Assembly (NCBI GenBank): GCA_902702965.1 | Contig: CACRXP010000377.1 | Coordinates: 498,348 to 562,347 of the forward strand | Reading direction: 5' to 3' | DNA length: 64,000 nt | DNA from: Spirometra erinaceieuropaei | Lineage: Eukaryota > Platyhelminthes > Cestoda > Diphyllobothriidea > Diphyllobothriidae | Shown here: positions 1-11,829 of the stretch, one piece after another | Position numbering within the stretch: position 1 is the stretch's first letter | How the letters are laid out: every line of letters starts with the position of its first letter | Translations under genes and position numbers: made by a program | The notes under the pieces: generated by a model | Told to the model about the DNA's origin: nothing | Database searches by the model: none | What the model saw: only the letters and a program-made list of their open reading frames with translations

Positions 1-1200
1 TAGCAAACAAGGAAACACTGAAGTGCAAAAACTTACCAGCGTTAACTAAAAGTTTTACCCTCTATGGTATTTATAACGTGGTTGGCGTCGGCCATATAAC
101 ATAGTAACACAATGTGCAATTTAGATACAACTAGCTAAACAGATACAGGCGGTGACATTTCGTTGGCCTGATGAGGTTTTGAGGTTTATATTCTTTGAAA
201 ATAAGCAAAAAGTGAAGTGAAGTAGGACTGCCGTAGCCTTTCCACAGATAAACCATGTTCAGTTATTCCAGTCGGCATAAACGATTAAGCCCCTAGGTTT
301 TAGTAAACACTGTTTTTACTGAATAAGATAATTATAAATGGACAGCAAAAAACGGTGCATTGTCGGCTGATTCGTCCCATGGACATGTGTGGACACTTAA
401 CTGAAGGGTTTCAGATCATCCTGCGGCGTAATCTCAATACATTTTGATAAGGCCGTAATACCGGCGTTTGAATGCATAAAGGAATGGCTACCAATAAGTA
501 CAGTCCACACTCGTAAACAATGACCACTTCAGTAATATGCGTTTTGATTGATTTCCGATACGTTCATATTGTTGACCATGTTTTATAGAAGACGTGCACA
601 AAATATCCCTGTAAGTATTCATTCATTTGTAAATCGAGCCTTCGTCTTATATGATTGTCACCTGGGTTATGTTCTCTGCCCCCATAAGGTTTATTAATCT
701 TACAAAGTTAATGAACCCGATCGACTGACGCACTGGCATTTAAAGTTTGCAAAAATTCACTATCTTATGTAAAATGGAAATAATGAAAACAGAATAGTAA
801 TTAAAAGGGCATTGTGAACAAGTGTGGTTATTTCAGGCACACAAAACGAAAGGCGTTTGAAAGTGACCTGACTGAAATATTTTGACGGTTATCCCGCATG
901 GGGGTCAATGGCACGACACCGTTTAAGTAGAATTTTTTTATTTGAAAATGTTTTCCATGGTTTTGGTTGACGTTTCTGACGACTGGTAACCTATCGTATG
1001 CACACACACATAAAATTTTCTGCTTGGGGCCTTCGCTGCACTAAACTTACTTCATAAGTCTAGCCCAATTAAGTCGTTTGTGCATAAAATAACTATCATC
1101 AATATCAACTGTGTTAATGAAATTAATTTTATTAACACTATAGAAATAGTGAACTAGTTATAAATTATCTCTGAATATACAAGACCTTTGAGGCACAGAC
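1..1200. other. Left-edge non-coding stretch
   Basis: AT-rich sequence with no convincing exon, repeat or RNA gene. It would hold the 3' end of the minus-strand paralogue if that gene is real. Confidence 0.4.
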
Positions 1201-1204
1201 CTAC

Positions 1205-1410
1205 CGTGACAAGCCAGTATATATTAATTTTTTCTGGGTTAACTTTACATGTGTACTGATTCTCGGCCTCCGAGGACACACAGGAGACATCCGCTGGTCT
1301 TAGACCAATGAGCCGTAGTTCATGGCTGCTGTCTTGAGACAGTAGTAGTTTTGTCATTAGGAGTCTCTGCCAGATCATTGTCTCCAACGCAATCCTTTCG
1401 GTTACATTAC
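1205..1410 (-). pseudogene. Exon paralogous to exon 7 of the Ig-like gene
   Basis: The minus strand shows a good acceptor (polypyrimidine, TTACAG) followed by a frame open to a GTAGGT donor, phase 1 to phase 0, exactly as in exon 41214-41410. The proteins align along their length: LIGLRPADVSC against LQGVQPDDVIC, then YTCKVNPEKINIYWL against LTCRIEPDNLRIYWL. Exon lengths are 206 and 197 nt. The next minus-strand segment gives a stop soon after the first plausible acceptor, and the upstream candidate exon at 1597-1678 does not keep phase. This may therefore be a decayed copy or a live paralogue continuing outside the window. The relationship to the 41 kb exon is clear by eye; its function is unknown. 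Confidence 0.45.
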
Positions 1411-1596
1411 CTGTAAGAAAAAAATATGAATACGGTAAAACGGTAGTATGCCTCCGCGTTGCTTTCCTTTCAGAGAGTAAAAACCTATTGAGCGTTGAGC
1501 AAGAAAATCAAGAATACTTAGTGTGCAAATTAAACCTAAATAATCCGGTTTTTACGGCATTAGGTATCTACGATATTAGCAAATTTGCGATCATAC

Positions 1597-1678
1597 CCCC
1601 GACCACTGACTTGGAAATGAAAACAACTATAAGACAGGACACAATAATTGACTGCCAATTCATAGACATTGCTAAGAA
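1597..1678 (-). pseudogene. Possible upstream exon (B-strand type) of the minus-strand paralogue
   Basis: The minus-strand frame after an ATTAG acceptor reads through VYELAVNYCVLSYSC to a possible GGGG/GTATGA donor. The Cys context resembles the proposed exons 3 and 6 of the 28.8-41.5 kb gene. The start phase fits (1) but the end phase (2) does not match the next exon at 1410, so there is an indel, a wrong boundary or no relation. Confidence 0.22.
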
Positions 1679-1818
1679 CTAATTTAATCCTGAGAAGTTT
1701 TGTGACTTTATATATGGCGATTTGGAGTCCTTGTTTGTGCGTCCAACTGACAGGCCAGATCAAGTTTGCCAATCAGATGTGTGGCAGGCGATGCGCACGT
1801 TCACATAGCAGAAGCAAA

Positions 1819-2129
1819 ATTGAAAACAAGCATGTACAGCAGAATTTATTGGGGCCTGGTAATCTCACGCCTCTATTTTCGCCTGACTGTGATTTTTTGT
1901 TAACATTTCGTCTCCCTTTTTCCTTTTTGATGCTTATGTGGACGTCTTATGTGATTATTGATTGTTTTAGACTTTGACCTTGCTCTTACGCACTGCCATT
2001 CTGTACAAATTCATACTGTTGTGCTCTTTTATTCGTTTACCTATGTTATGCAGAGACGGGCTGCAGTTGAAAAGCCGTCACGAAATTTACTGGCCCCAAT
2101 AAATTCTGCTGTACATGCTTGTTTTCAAT
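1819..2129. mobile_element. 311 bp element bounded by perfect 38 bp inverted repeats (MITE-like or hairpin)
   Basis: Positions 1819-1856 and 2092-2129 are exact reverse complements over 38 bases, separated by 235 bp of unrelated AT-rich sequence. The outer flanks show no target-site duplication that I can see, so a MITE is possible but unproven. A foldback or recent inverted duplication would look the same. No transposase is encoded inside. Confidence 0.6.
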
Positions 2130-2389
2130 TCATACCCGGGAAAAAATGCTTCAAAGAAGCGAAATTATTTAGGAATTTTTTGAGCTCTTGAGTGGCGAGG
2201 AGAATTATAATGCAAGATGATTTGTAATTTCGCATATCCCATACATCACACTCTCACAGTAAAAACCAGCTCAAGGGATATTTTTCATTTCCCCGCGGGC
2301 GAGAATTTCAAAATCATGGTTTTTCGCATTAAGCAATTGGGTCTTGATCAGAGGTCTTTTCTTCTGTCGAAACATGGCACGCGTAGCAT

Positions 2390-2750
2390 ACGGTACGTGA
2401 CCTATCTCATGAAATCTGATAACGAAAACTGATTAGAGAATTTCTGGACGTCTTTAACGTGGTGCATTTTGTTCGCACACCCACGTCCTTCAATGAAACG
2501 TCTATTTCCTGTGCAGAAATTATGTTTACGTAATTATATGAAGTAAAATATCGGTAAAGTTTAGCGAAAACAGACGCTGGAATATATTCGTGCAATTTCC
2601 TATGCTAATACATGTCCTAGACTCCAGTTACGCATCTGAGCGACTTTTTCATTGAAAGGATAGTAATTTAACCTCGAGAGTTTTAATTAACAGATTTAGC
2701 CGGACTAGAAATTTTATTTCATGTCCAATGTTAACCGGGGTTATCAACCT
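2390..2750 (+). repeat. Dispersed repeat shared with 23395-23620
   Basis: The segment beginning near GTGACCTATCTCATGAAAT is clearly similar to the copy beginning near 23404. Both continue through a stretch containing GCATTTTGTTCGC, CTTGTGCAG/CTGTGCAG and, after a gap, an AGCCGGACT/AGCCGAACT block with ATTTAATGTCC-like sequence. Neither copy has an open frame. The family is unknown to me. Confidence 0.55.
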
Positions 2751-2759
2751 GCTAACAAA

Positions 2760-5700
2760 AAGGTTATTTTAAGAAACTCAGAAATTTTATCAATTCCTTA
2801 ATGTCAAATTAGCAGATCTGTGCGATTTGGTGCCCTAAAGTTAAATAATAACGAAGATAGAGATTCCTTCGTTTAAGTGGGCCGAAATTTTTTGCCGTTT
2901 AGAAAATTCTACCTGATGTCTCATTGAGGACCACCACGGAATAGTTATTTCCAGCTTTAAGCATATGAAACACTAATTGTCGTTTAGTTTAGCTTCTGTT
3001 CATATCTTATTCAGACATAGAACGAGCAAAACATTAATAGTTTTAGCAAAATATCAGTATTAATATAGGCGCTCTGCCGTGCATTCATAATTGAAGAACT
3101 GAGTCTAAAAGCGATCAAAAATAGTGGAAATGGCCTCAATATATAGAAAAAGGCATGTTCGTACGTTTACGGTATAAATATATTAGTATTTCTCAGGAAC
3201 ATGAAAGAAACGGCTAAAAGTGTTAAATTTTTACTTGGCCTCACCGTGCAAAAAGGCAAAGTACACAGAGATCCGCCAACCGAGTGCATTAATAAAGCAC
3301 TTTTTAAAGAGGTAACTTATTATGTAAAGTTTTTTTATTGATCAAAGGCATATTCGTTGCTGATTTTCGTTGTGGACAGACATTTTTCACCAAAATTAAG
3401 TTCGATGTTTGAATTAGTCTTCAAATGTGACCTGAACGACCATCTTCGTGAAAATATGCACCTGAACACTCACTAATTCGGTAAATGCCTTCAAAAAATC
3501 TTAATTTAGAGTTTTCAACAGACAGGTAATTCAGAATCTGTGTTTATGGCAGATCGGATGAAAACACTGAAAATAATGAAGTATTCAGCAATATTTGGAG
3601 GATGCTCTGAAACTCAACGTAATCCAAAACGAAAGAAGAGTATAAATTTATTTAACGGAAACAAAGTTCTTTCTATAAACACAAAATTGTATGTTTACGA
3701 TCAGGCCTGTCAGTTCTATTTAAATTTATTAGGCACCAACCGGCCTCATGGAATGCCACCTTATGAAAACTTTTGATCCTACGACGTCCCCATCGGCGAA
3801 ATCAAACTAAATCCAGCTTCTGCTGTTGAAACTCATCTGATTTTAATCGAAAAAGTAGGCGAAGTTATGAAACACTGGAAAACTGTTTTGGAATCTACAC
3901 GCAGAATATAGGCGGTTGAAAAGCCGTCCTATATGAAGTCACACTACTTATTAGACGTTATTTAAACGAAACGTTCACTAAAACATTGTTTTTATATGTT
4001 ATTTTATGTCTACTTTCATATTTACTACGTGTTTTGTATGAGAATACATTCTATGCATCTAAAAACGAACTTTACTTAATTAGAGCCATTTTTGACATTT
4101 TCAGGATATTGCGCTTTTCAAAACAAATCGGATTTTCTAAATAATGCAAACCTGCCGTTAATATTTCTTTTATGTTTTTAATTCTTTTAAACTTGCACTT
4201 AATTAACATCGAAATTGGACTCATGAAATGGTGTCGCTTTGCAAGTGACTGGCAATGATTCGTAAATTTCGACACATTTCATCAGTTAGGTCACTAACTG
4301 TATGTTGTTTTAATATTAGTAATCTCACCCGATTAGACGTCAATCCAAAATAATATATATTGTCTCTTTTAGGAAAATTTATGATCCATCAGCTTGTTTT
4401 GTTTCATAAACCTGCGTACATCAGGAAGGACGAAATTCCTATCCAAAACAACGAATTTATGATCAGGGTGACGATGAAGGAAAAGCAACATAGAGCTAGT
4501 ACTACCACCGCAAACGCGCTCATCGCGGCCCCCTAATGAGCAAAATTAAAAAAACAATGTTATAAATCTACCCAGTAATTTATAATTTTTTTTGATAATG
4601 AGAGAAATACTCTTGACACTAGAAGAGAAAATAAACACTGAAATATGTAAGGTAACTTTGGCAATATCTGCAGTTTAAAAAAATGTAATTTTAAAACGCA
4701 ACTTTTGGCTGAAATTTATCTTAATGTAAATACAATGTCATGGCTTCCTTTGCACACATCATGGTATCGGTATCGTTTGAGATGCCAACTAAATTCAGGT
4801 AGTCTGCAGACCGTTTTGCATGGCGTTGAGTACCTTGCCGTTACCTATCCTTACATTCTTGACTGAATGCAAACTTTTTAGCGAAAGCTAGTTCAGATGT
4901 CGTTTATTTCTGAAAATTGCTTTGTGTCTATTTTTTTAATAACTGCCCTCACTTTCGGTTGATTTTGTCGGCGTAAGAAACGACCTTTGACAGAAATCTA
5001 ATTATTATTGTGCTTTCTTGTATTTCATTTGCTCTACTTTCTGCGTTTTGCCTCACCCGTAAAATCCTTTGCCTCAATTCTTTTAAGACACGGTCTAGGG
5101 GTTAACTCAAGCAAAGGTGGGGTCCGCACCCTACCGTTGCCAATTTTATCAACCTGAATATTTCATCGCTGATGAATAATTTCAAATCCGTTTCTGAGAT
5201 TGCGTTGTGATTTTAAGAAAAAAGGCTATGTTGACTGAAGTTTGAATGCTTAATGTGTTAAGAGTTGATTGCCATATTTGATTAGAGCAAGGGGAACGAT
5301 CATTTAGATGATATGTAACCTATTTTCGTCAAGTTGAAGAATGAAGGTTTGTCTGCAGACACACTCAATTTACTGCATTTAAATGCGACCTGTTCCTAGT
5401 GCCTTGGTATGTAACTTCGATTTGATCATTACATTCATAATTATGACATTAACGCGGACTGACTACTTATCAAACCACCAAAGAGTAACCATAGTCTCAT
5501 ATGAGTAGAGGTTGTTTTTTGCCACGAATCTAAATGGTCCTTTTTCCAAATTTTTTCGTGATCTGCTTTCGCTATCATAGGAAATAGATGCTCCCTACTG
5601 AGTGATTCCCCGACAGGAAAAACAATTTTTGTTTCAAAATCATCACGCAATGAGTGTGCCCATATGTGGCTCAACCGTAATTTTGAATGGTTGCAAGTGT

Positions 5701-6285
5701 CAACTATTTTGCTTTCCGAAACTCATCAGCATGAATAAACAGGCTGTAGATCTGTCGAATTAACTGCGAAAGGAGGCTCATATCGGCAAGAAGTTCAATT
5801 GTCAAAAGTTTGTACAACTGTCGATTTCACACGTCGTTGTTAACATCTTCAGCATTTAACATATTGTTATTTTTAAACAGAGGAACGCAAACCACCGGAA
5901 GTGCTATTATAAACAAATAAATAGTCGCATTTCGATTTTTCATTTAGTCGGACCACTTGCAAAACCAGGCTAAACCATATGTTGAAGCGCCTTGACACTT
6001 ACTCATAAGTCTGACTACTCACCATAAACCAACGTTTAAGTATGCAAATGCTTAAGTAGGTTTTATCGGTCATGACAATGCGTCGTTACATCGAATGGGG
6101 TATCAGACGCTTTAGTCTGGTCTTCAAACAAGGAAAACATTTTATGAGTTGCTTTGTCAATCAGGTGCGGATTGTAACGCCACGGGGTGCATGTGGGACC
6201 TTTTTTTCTCTGCTATATACGATAGAACGTTTCTCCTCTGGCCGACTCGATGTCAGAAGAGTACAATTTAATCTTCATAATAGTT
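2760..6285. other. AT-rich stretch without a recognised gene
   Basis: Short open frames occur at 3540-3776 (+) and 5441-5674 (-). Both start at non-ATG codons and match nothing I recognise. No strong splice pair brackets either one. I see no repeat family here except a short shared motif, GTTGAAAAGCCGTC, at about 3914 and about 2066. Confidence 0.4.
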
Positions 6286-6339
6286 GTAATCAACGATCTG
6301 TGAGCGACACCTACTATTGTATATTCACTATCAAAAACT

Positions 6340-6645
6340 GACTAGGCAACGGGCCCGTGGTCCAGTGGTTAGAGGCGTGGACTTCTAATTAAAATGTCGC
6401 TAGTTCGAGCCTCGTGTGTTCCACACTTCAGGGTTGGGTATGATTGGCTGACGACGACTAAGAAGCCTGAAGTGGCCATTCCAGTCTCCCTTGTCTTTGT
6501 CTGTAATGCCGTTCTCCCTTTATCATGCGCCGCCGTGCGGCTGCTGGTTAGGTTCGAGAGAGAGCCTATAAGGCAAAACGGAACGAGTGAGTTCCGTATG
6601 AACGATCAGTGAGCGCCCCCTAACATTGTATATTCCCGATCGAAA
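6340..6645 (+). repeat. tRNA-Arg-derived SINE, copy 1 of a tandem pair
   Basis: The head at 6351-6422 is tRNA-like: an A-box-like GTGGTCCAGTGGTTAGAGG, a GGACTTCTAA anticodon-stem/loop segment as in tRNA-Arg(TCT), and a B-box-like GTTCGAGCC. It is followed by a roughly 220 bp body ending in GTGAGCGCCCCCTAAC. The acceptor stem and anticodon stem are not well formed, so it is not a working tRNA gene. The preceding 50 bases (about 6290-6340) match the tail of the same family, so an older copy stood just upstream. Confidence 0.75.
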
Positions 6646-6943
6646 ACCGACAAGGCAACGGGCTCGTGGCCCGGTGGGTAGAGGCGTGGACTTCTAAACC
6701 ACCAGGTCACGAGTTCGAGGCTCGGGTGTTGCACACTTCGGGCTTGGGTATGGCTGGCTGACGACGGCTAATAAGCCAGAAATGGTCATTCCAGTCTCCC
6801 TTGTCTTTGTCGGTAATACCAGTCTGCCTATATATCATGCGCCGCTGTGCGGCTGCTGGTTGGGCTCGAGAGAGAGCCCTTAAGGCACAACGGAACGAGT
6901 GAGTTCCGTATGAACGATCGGTGAGCGCCCCCTACCGCTGCAA
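6646..6943 (+). repeat. tRNA-Arg-derived SINE, copy 2 of a tandem pair
   Basis: Head at about 6659-6730 with GTGGCCCGGTGGGTAGAGG (A box), GGACTTCTAAACC (anticodon region) and GTTCGAGGCTC (B box). The body matches copy 1, including the shared blocks CATTCCAGTCTCCCTTGTCT and CGTATGAACGATC, with about 85-90% identity by eye. The repeat period is about 305 bp, head to tail. Confidence 0.78.
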
Positions 6944-7339
6944 TCAACACGTTGTGTGTCTGCCAATAATTGATCCTCCGCCATTTTGCGCGGTTATAAT
7001 TTGCCAATGATATGGTATCCCCAAACCCACCGAATGGTCCATGTCGTCAACATTAAGAAAAATGCACATCGGCCTGGCTTACTGTCTTAGAAGGGGCTGC
7101 GATATACAAATAATTAATCATTTACCATACTGAGAGCTTAGATCAGATCTACATGTCCAACCTGAAAATTCAAAGATAAACGTCCGAAACAGGTTGCAAA
7201 TTCCTTGCTCTGGAGAGTTAATTTCACGATAGCACGTTTATTTTCTCGGAAATTGGACAAAGCAGTGTGGACCAAGTTACCCTGTTACTTTGCATACCGC
7301 TTACCTCCGATCCTTAGCGCGTCATTTTAATTAATAGAG

Positions 7340-8130
7340 GGAAATGCGTTTGTTCGCCCTAAGGACTGATTCCTCAGTGTCGGCCGGATCCTTATTTTAC
7401 TGCTTCATGCACCAGTCGACTTCAGGAACCTGTCAGCCCGGCAGGCGTGATGCAAGTCTAGATTCGTCAGCGCAGTCCTTCCGTGTAAGGCCTGCGTTGA
7501 CACTGTATAACTGGATTAATGCGTATTGTTAGTCAAACCGACACTCGTTTTGTTCCAGCCCATCTAGGCTGGGTGACAACAAATTGCCAGGAGCAGGCTA
7601 ATGCATACTAAGGCTCGTGGGTAATTTTAGATTACGTCTCAGGATTCGTGTTTTTGCGGGCAGCCATCATGACCAGTCCGCTCTCAGTGCTCAAGGCCTC
7701 GCTGCATCAAGGTCATTCACCCCTTGCAGCAAGCAGGCACTAGACCGACCTCCACTGGGACACACTATGCGTCCGCATAGAGCCGCAGCTGGCTGTGCGT
7801 CACTTGAACGCACCTCCCCCCTGGAACCAGCAACATATGCTACAGGGACTCGACTCTTAGGCAAGTGCAACTCACAGCGATTGCAGACCATTTGAGCTTG
7901 GCCAACGAGCCTACAATGATGGATGCCATTACTGTCTCCAGGGACTCTTAGGCATGACTGAGAGCAGCCCTAGCTTCGCCAGCGGCCATGGACGTCTGAG
8001 ATGACAACTTGGTTTCTGTATACAATAGCTCCTTCATTCTGGTGCCTCCTGTCTTTTCTGACAACTTGGAACTTTAGCTGGTCTTTGTAGCACCCTGACT
8101 AAACAAACTCACCGCTTAGCTGCAACAGCG
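7340..8130. repeat. GC-rich island, probably a retroelement fragment
   Basis: This roughly 0.8 kb stretch is far more GC-rich than its surroundings. It holds short frames on both strands (7344-7532 +, 7617-7895 +, 7691-7891 -) but none with a recognisable domain. Base composition unlike the flanks and the lack of splice signals suggest the untranslated or degraded coding part of a mobile element. The minus frame vaguely resembles repeat-derived hypothetical proteins of tapeworms, but I cannot confirm this. Confidence 0.35.
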
Positions 8131-9480
8131 TGTTGTGAGTGTCTACTTTTGCATTAACAACATCTCCCTTTTCACCTAGATTCGCATTTTTTATGATTGA
8201 AGGTCGTTAAAACTAAACCAGTCAAGTAGGAACCTCGGTAAAAGAAGTACGACTTATTTTAATAATTAAGTCAATTTATTGGTACGTCTTAGTAGCATAT
8301 AGTGGATAGTTTTTTCCTTTTGATTAACACGGACTTATTGTCTTTCGAGCAAACAGGATACAGGCAACTGAATAAGGAGGACAGACCGCGGAATTATCAA
8401 CGTTCTCTATTTCAGTTTTTTAAGCCTTGATCACCAAGCAAAGCACTTATGTTGCAGCTGATTACAGGATATTTTGCTGCTCCGCAAGTTATGTCTTAGG
8501 ACCATCAAGTAAAAAGACGACCTTCCGAACACGATTAACGTCTTCTCCAGTTATCGGGGGTTGAGGTTTATCGTAGGCATGTTCGGTAAAAATTGCAGCA
8601 GTGATTATTATCTCAAAGCAATTTTAACTGTCGAACACGAAAATATGGACCTCCAGTCTTGCGGTCGACCATGCGTCAAATTCCAGGGGTTTCCAAATCC
8701 CCTGTCCCAACTTTAACCCAAATCCTAACACTGTCTCTCACAAATCCAGCATTAATCTTTACCCCATAATCAATCCATATTTCCATGACTAGCAACTTCG
8801 GCCACCTAGCAGAATATATTATAGAAGTGGGTTTTACAATAGACTTTTTGCCTAAAAGCGTTGTAAGACTGAAGGACCCCATATAGGTATCCAGAGATAT
8901 TCACCTGTTATCTTTAGTTAAGTCTACATTCGCTGACAAAACACACACGTATTGCTTGGCGAGTGTGAGAGAGCCACGAGCATACGCGGAATTTCTGCCT
9001 GTTCACGATTACATTGAGTTTTAGATACACATTAATAAAATTAGTTTAGTTATGAACAATGGTTTATGTTTGAAAGAAAATTCGTCTTGCACAAAATTCC
9101 CTGAGTATTAACGAAACAACAGGCAATTAAAATCTGACTCGGAAAATTAGGCCTGCCATGGTCAATATGATTGCCTGAAATACGGCGGGGACTAAACAAT
9201 TTTTAGTAAATAGAAACTGTCCTTTGATTTAATTACGTTATCGTTAAGGCAGTCGACCAAATAACCAGGGTAAGGAGTGATACTGTCTTTCACGTGCTTG
9301 GATTTGCCTTCCCCGCTTCTTAACTATAGCCTGTTTTGGAAATCAGGGTAATTATATGCGATCGTCATTAAAGTTGTCCGCCAATTTCAAGCATATTACG
9401 TCTTTGGAAATAATTTTGTAGGCAGAATGTTGTTCAGAACAGACCTGGAATGATCATTTCTTTCTTATTATCAATCTTCA
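8130..9480. other. Stretch without a recognised feature
   Basis: AT-rich, with only one short minus frame (8676-8882) of no recognisable kind. Nothing else is seen. Confidence 0.4.
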
Positions 9481-9484
9481 GTCA

Positions 9485-9770
9485 GTTATACCCAACCATG
9501 AAGTTTGGAACACTTGGGGCTCGTTCCCGCGACCTGTTGGTTAGAAATCCAACGCCCTTTTATCGCTAATACCATTCTGTCTATAAAACAACAGAATATA
9601 ACATATAAATATAAATAACATACTGCCTAGATCAGACACCACTGTGCAGATGCTGGTTAGGCTTAAAAGACACGCAAGAAAGAAACTATTACGTAGAAAC
9701 GATCAGTGGGCGGCTATCTGCCAATATTGTATGCTTTTCATAATAGGTAAAATGATTTTTAATGTTAATG
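9485..9770. repeat. Rearranged SINE: inverted head joined to a forward tail
   Basis: About 9485-9560 is the reverse complement of the tRNA-like SINE head (GGGCGTTGGATTTCTAACC read on the minus strand). About 9615-9770 matches the SINE body and tail in forward orientation (GCAGATGCTGGTTAGGC, then GAAACGATCAGTGGGCG). The two halves face opposite ways with an AT-rich junction. Confidence 0.6.
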
Positions 9771-9929
9771 ACTTCATCAGGCAAGGTGAATGCATGAAAG
9801 TGAATAAGAATGCGGAAAGTTTAAGTCATTTCACTAGAGAATATAAAGTAAAAGTCGCAGGGAGGGATTAAGTGCTCAGTATTTTTATGCACTTCGAAAA
9901 CACTACTTCGGGATAAATTTTTGTCCCCA

Positions 9930-10170
9930 TTAGATACAATAGATGTGCTAAGTCATGAAATGTTAGCCAAAATTCCAAAATGTGTTTTTGATTGAAAATG
10001 ATTACTTGAATAGTGTTGTAGTATTATTCTTCATGCGGCATAAACCCGCAGTAATTCAAATACCACAGGAGACCTGTTTTAGGATGAAATGTTTTTGGCC
10101 GCCGCAAAGATGACACCACGCAAAATGACTACTTACGTAATGTGATACGACTCTTTTATTTTTCTTTCCC
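9930..10170 (+). repeat. Partial copy of dispersed repeat family X
   Basis: Contains the block CATGAAATGTTAGCCAAAAT and a following AATGTGTTTT...GCATAA pattern, also found near 14270 and 13465. It is strongly diverged and has no coding capacity. Confidence 0.4.
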
Positions 10171-10426
10171 TTATAAATTCAAATATAATTCATAAGAAGC
10201 ATGCATAAAAGTATTCTTTGTTTTAACTTTTTGGTATAAAATGCATTGTTTGCAAAGTCGTGTACTTGGATGAAAAGTGTGATTCAGATTTTGAAATTGT
10301 TTTTAATTATAAGATATTTAAGACGGTTCACTATTCGTTAATAAATAATCTCGTCTTTCATATAAATAAGGCTGCATCTTTTTTATACAATACAGGTCAA
10401 ATCAACTCAAAAATTTTATTAACCGC

Positions 10427-10801
10427 ATGTGGTCTGCTTTCATTAGATGGAAAAATTGTGGTTTAACGTGCACGAAAACTATGCAACATGAAGGTTGGAA
10501 ATGTTCAAAAAGTATAACGGCTGATCGGCTTCAAAATTATTCGATAGTCGCAAAAATGGCTTTAGGAGTCATCAATATGCTTTATATAAGCTCACTTAAG
10601 AACCGCAAATTATTTGATTCTGCTTGTAAAATGAGGCTCGTCCAAGGAAAGCAAAGGCTACTATTGGATTTCAGCGATGTAAACACTCCAAGAACAGCAG
10701 CAGAGGTTTTCGCATCGGACAATCTTTTAAGTCCCGACATGGCCGCGGCAGGGTCGTCAATGCGTCAACTCACTATGACCCTGCCACTGAAAATTTGCTG
10801 A
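10427..10801 (+). CDS. Unrecognised 124-residue open frame
   Basis: Opens at ATG and ends at TGA, with no recognisable domain. The central part (QGKQRLLLDFSDVN) looks protein-like, while the first third is AT-rich. The last 60 bases contain a short inverted repeat (GGCAGGGTC and GACCCTGCC), so part may be non-coding. No clear splice sites frame it. It may be chance or a repeat remnant. Confidence 0.2.
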   Translation: MWSAFIRWKNCGLTCTKTMQHEGWKCSKSITADRLQNYSIVAKMALGVINMLYISSLKNRKLFDSACKMRLVQGKQRLLLDFSDVNTPRTAAEVFASDNLLSPDMAAAGSSMRQLTMTLPLKIC

Positions 10802-11820
10802 AAGGCCTCCACGTTTTCCTCCCTTCTGACCTCCTTTTATAGTATCGGGTTTCTCCCCCGGAGTGCGTAGCCTGTCATGCAGCGAGTACTGTATCACCCT
10901 TAAATATGGCTCATCGAAACCCCCTCAGCGCCTTATTGATGGTATCCCGGCCGCATGATGCGTGTACGTGCGCCTGCATAAGTAAAACGCAGTATCTACT
11001 CTGTTACTATGCAGGACATTGGTTGGGAATTAACGAGAAGGGATGTTTTAACGGAAATAAACAAATCACAGAACGTCTGCAAAGAATTGATGCAACAAAA
11101 CGGTTGGCCGCGGTGATACATCGAACAAAGCATTTGTCGCTTAAATCTGTTTGTATCATTCGTTTGCGTGATCTAGCCGATTAGAAAGAGGTAGCTTGAC
11201 TTATAGCTTCGAAATTGGTTTGAACTTTTCAACCTCCTTGAAGTTTCTCCTCTTTGGAAACAAATAGACCGTTTCCATTTGTTTCAAGTGTCATCCATTT
11301 TGCTGCTTCCTTCTCCTCTTAGAATTAAAATAAAAAATCAGATTTATGGTTCAAAGGCGACATAGAATTTAAAAATTACGATTACTTGCTGTTATCGGGC
11401 AGGCGTATCCAGAAGGAAAGTAATAATACAAGTTATTGTTTCACCTGAAACAGGAATAATAAAGTCAATTCCATTCTTGCCTAAATAACAAGCGCCTAGA
11501 TGCCAAGATATATACTATGTTTGGTATATATCCTCCATGAATACAAACTGGATTCATATCGTCCCAATAAATGCACATTAACTATGTCAGATTCGACTGG
11601 ATATGTGTATCGCGGATTGGTTAACAGAATATTGGTGTGCAATCAACATTTTTTACAGATTTTAAACATAAGATGGGATGCTAAATGCAGTATGCAAACC
11701 AAAAAACATAAAAAACAAAACAGGTGGTGTTTACTGCAAGCAAACGTAAATATCATAAACGCGTATCTAGGGGAACAATCGGTTATACAGCAGATTCAAC
11801 GCAAAGCATCAAAAGGTTCG
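10802..11820. other. Stretch without a recognised feature
   Basis: Frames at 10906-11184 and 11500-12009 (+) are open but unrecognised. The second runs straight into repeat family Y and is therefore unlikely to be a gene. Confidence 0.35.
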
Positions 11821-11829
11821 CGGGTAACG

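Noticed and set aside
6351..6730. Two possible tRNA-Arg genes
   Set aside because: The anticodon region and B box are tRNA-like but stems are broken and each is joined to a conserved body. They are SINE heads.
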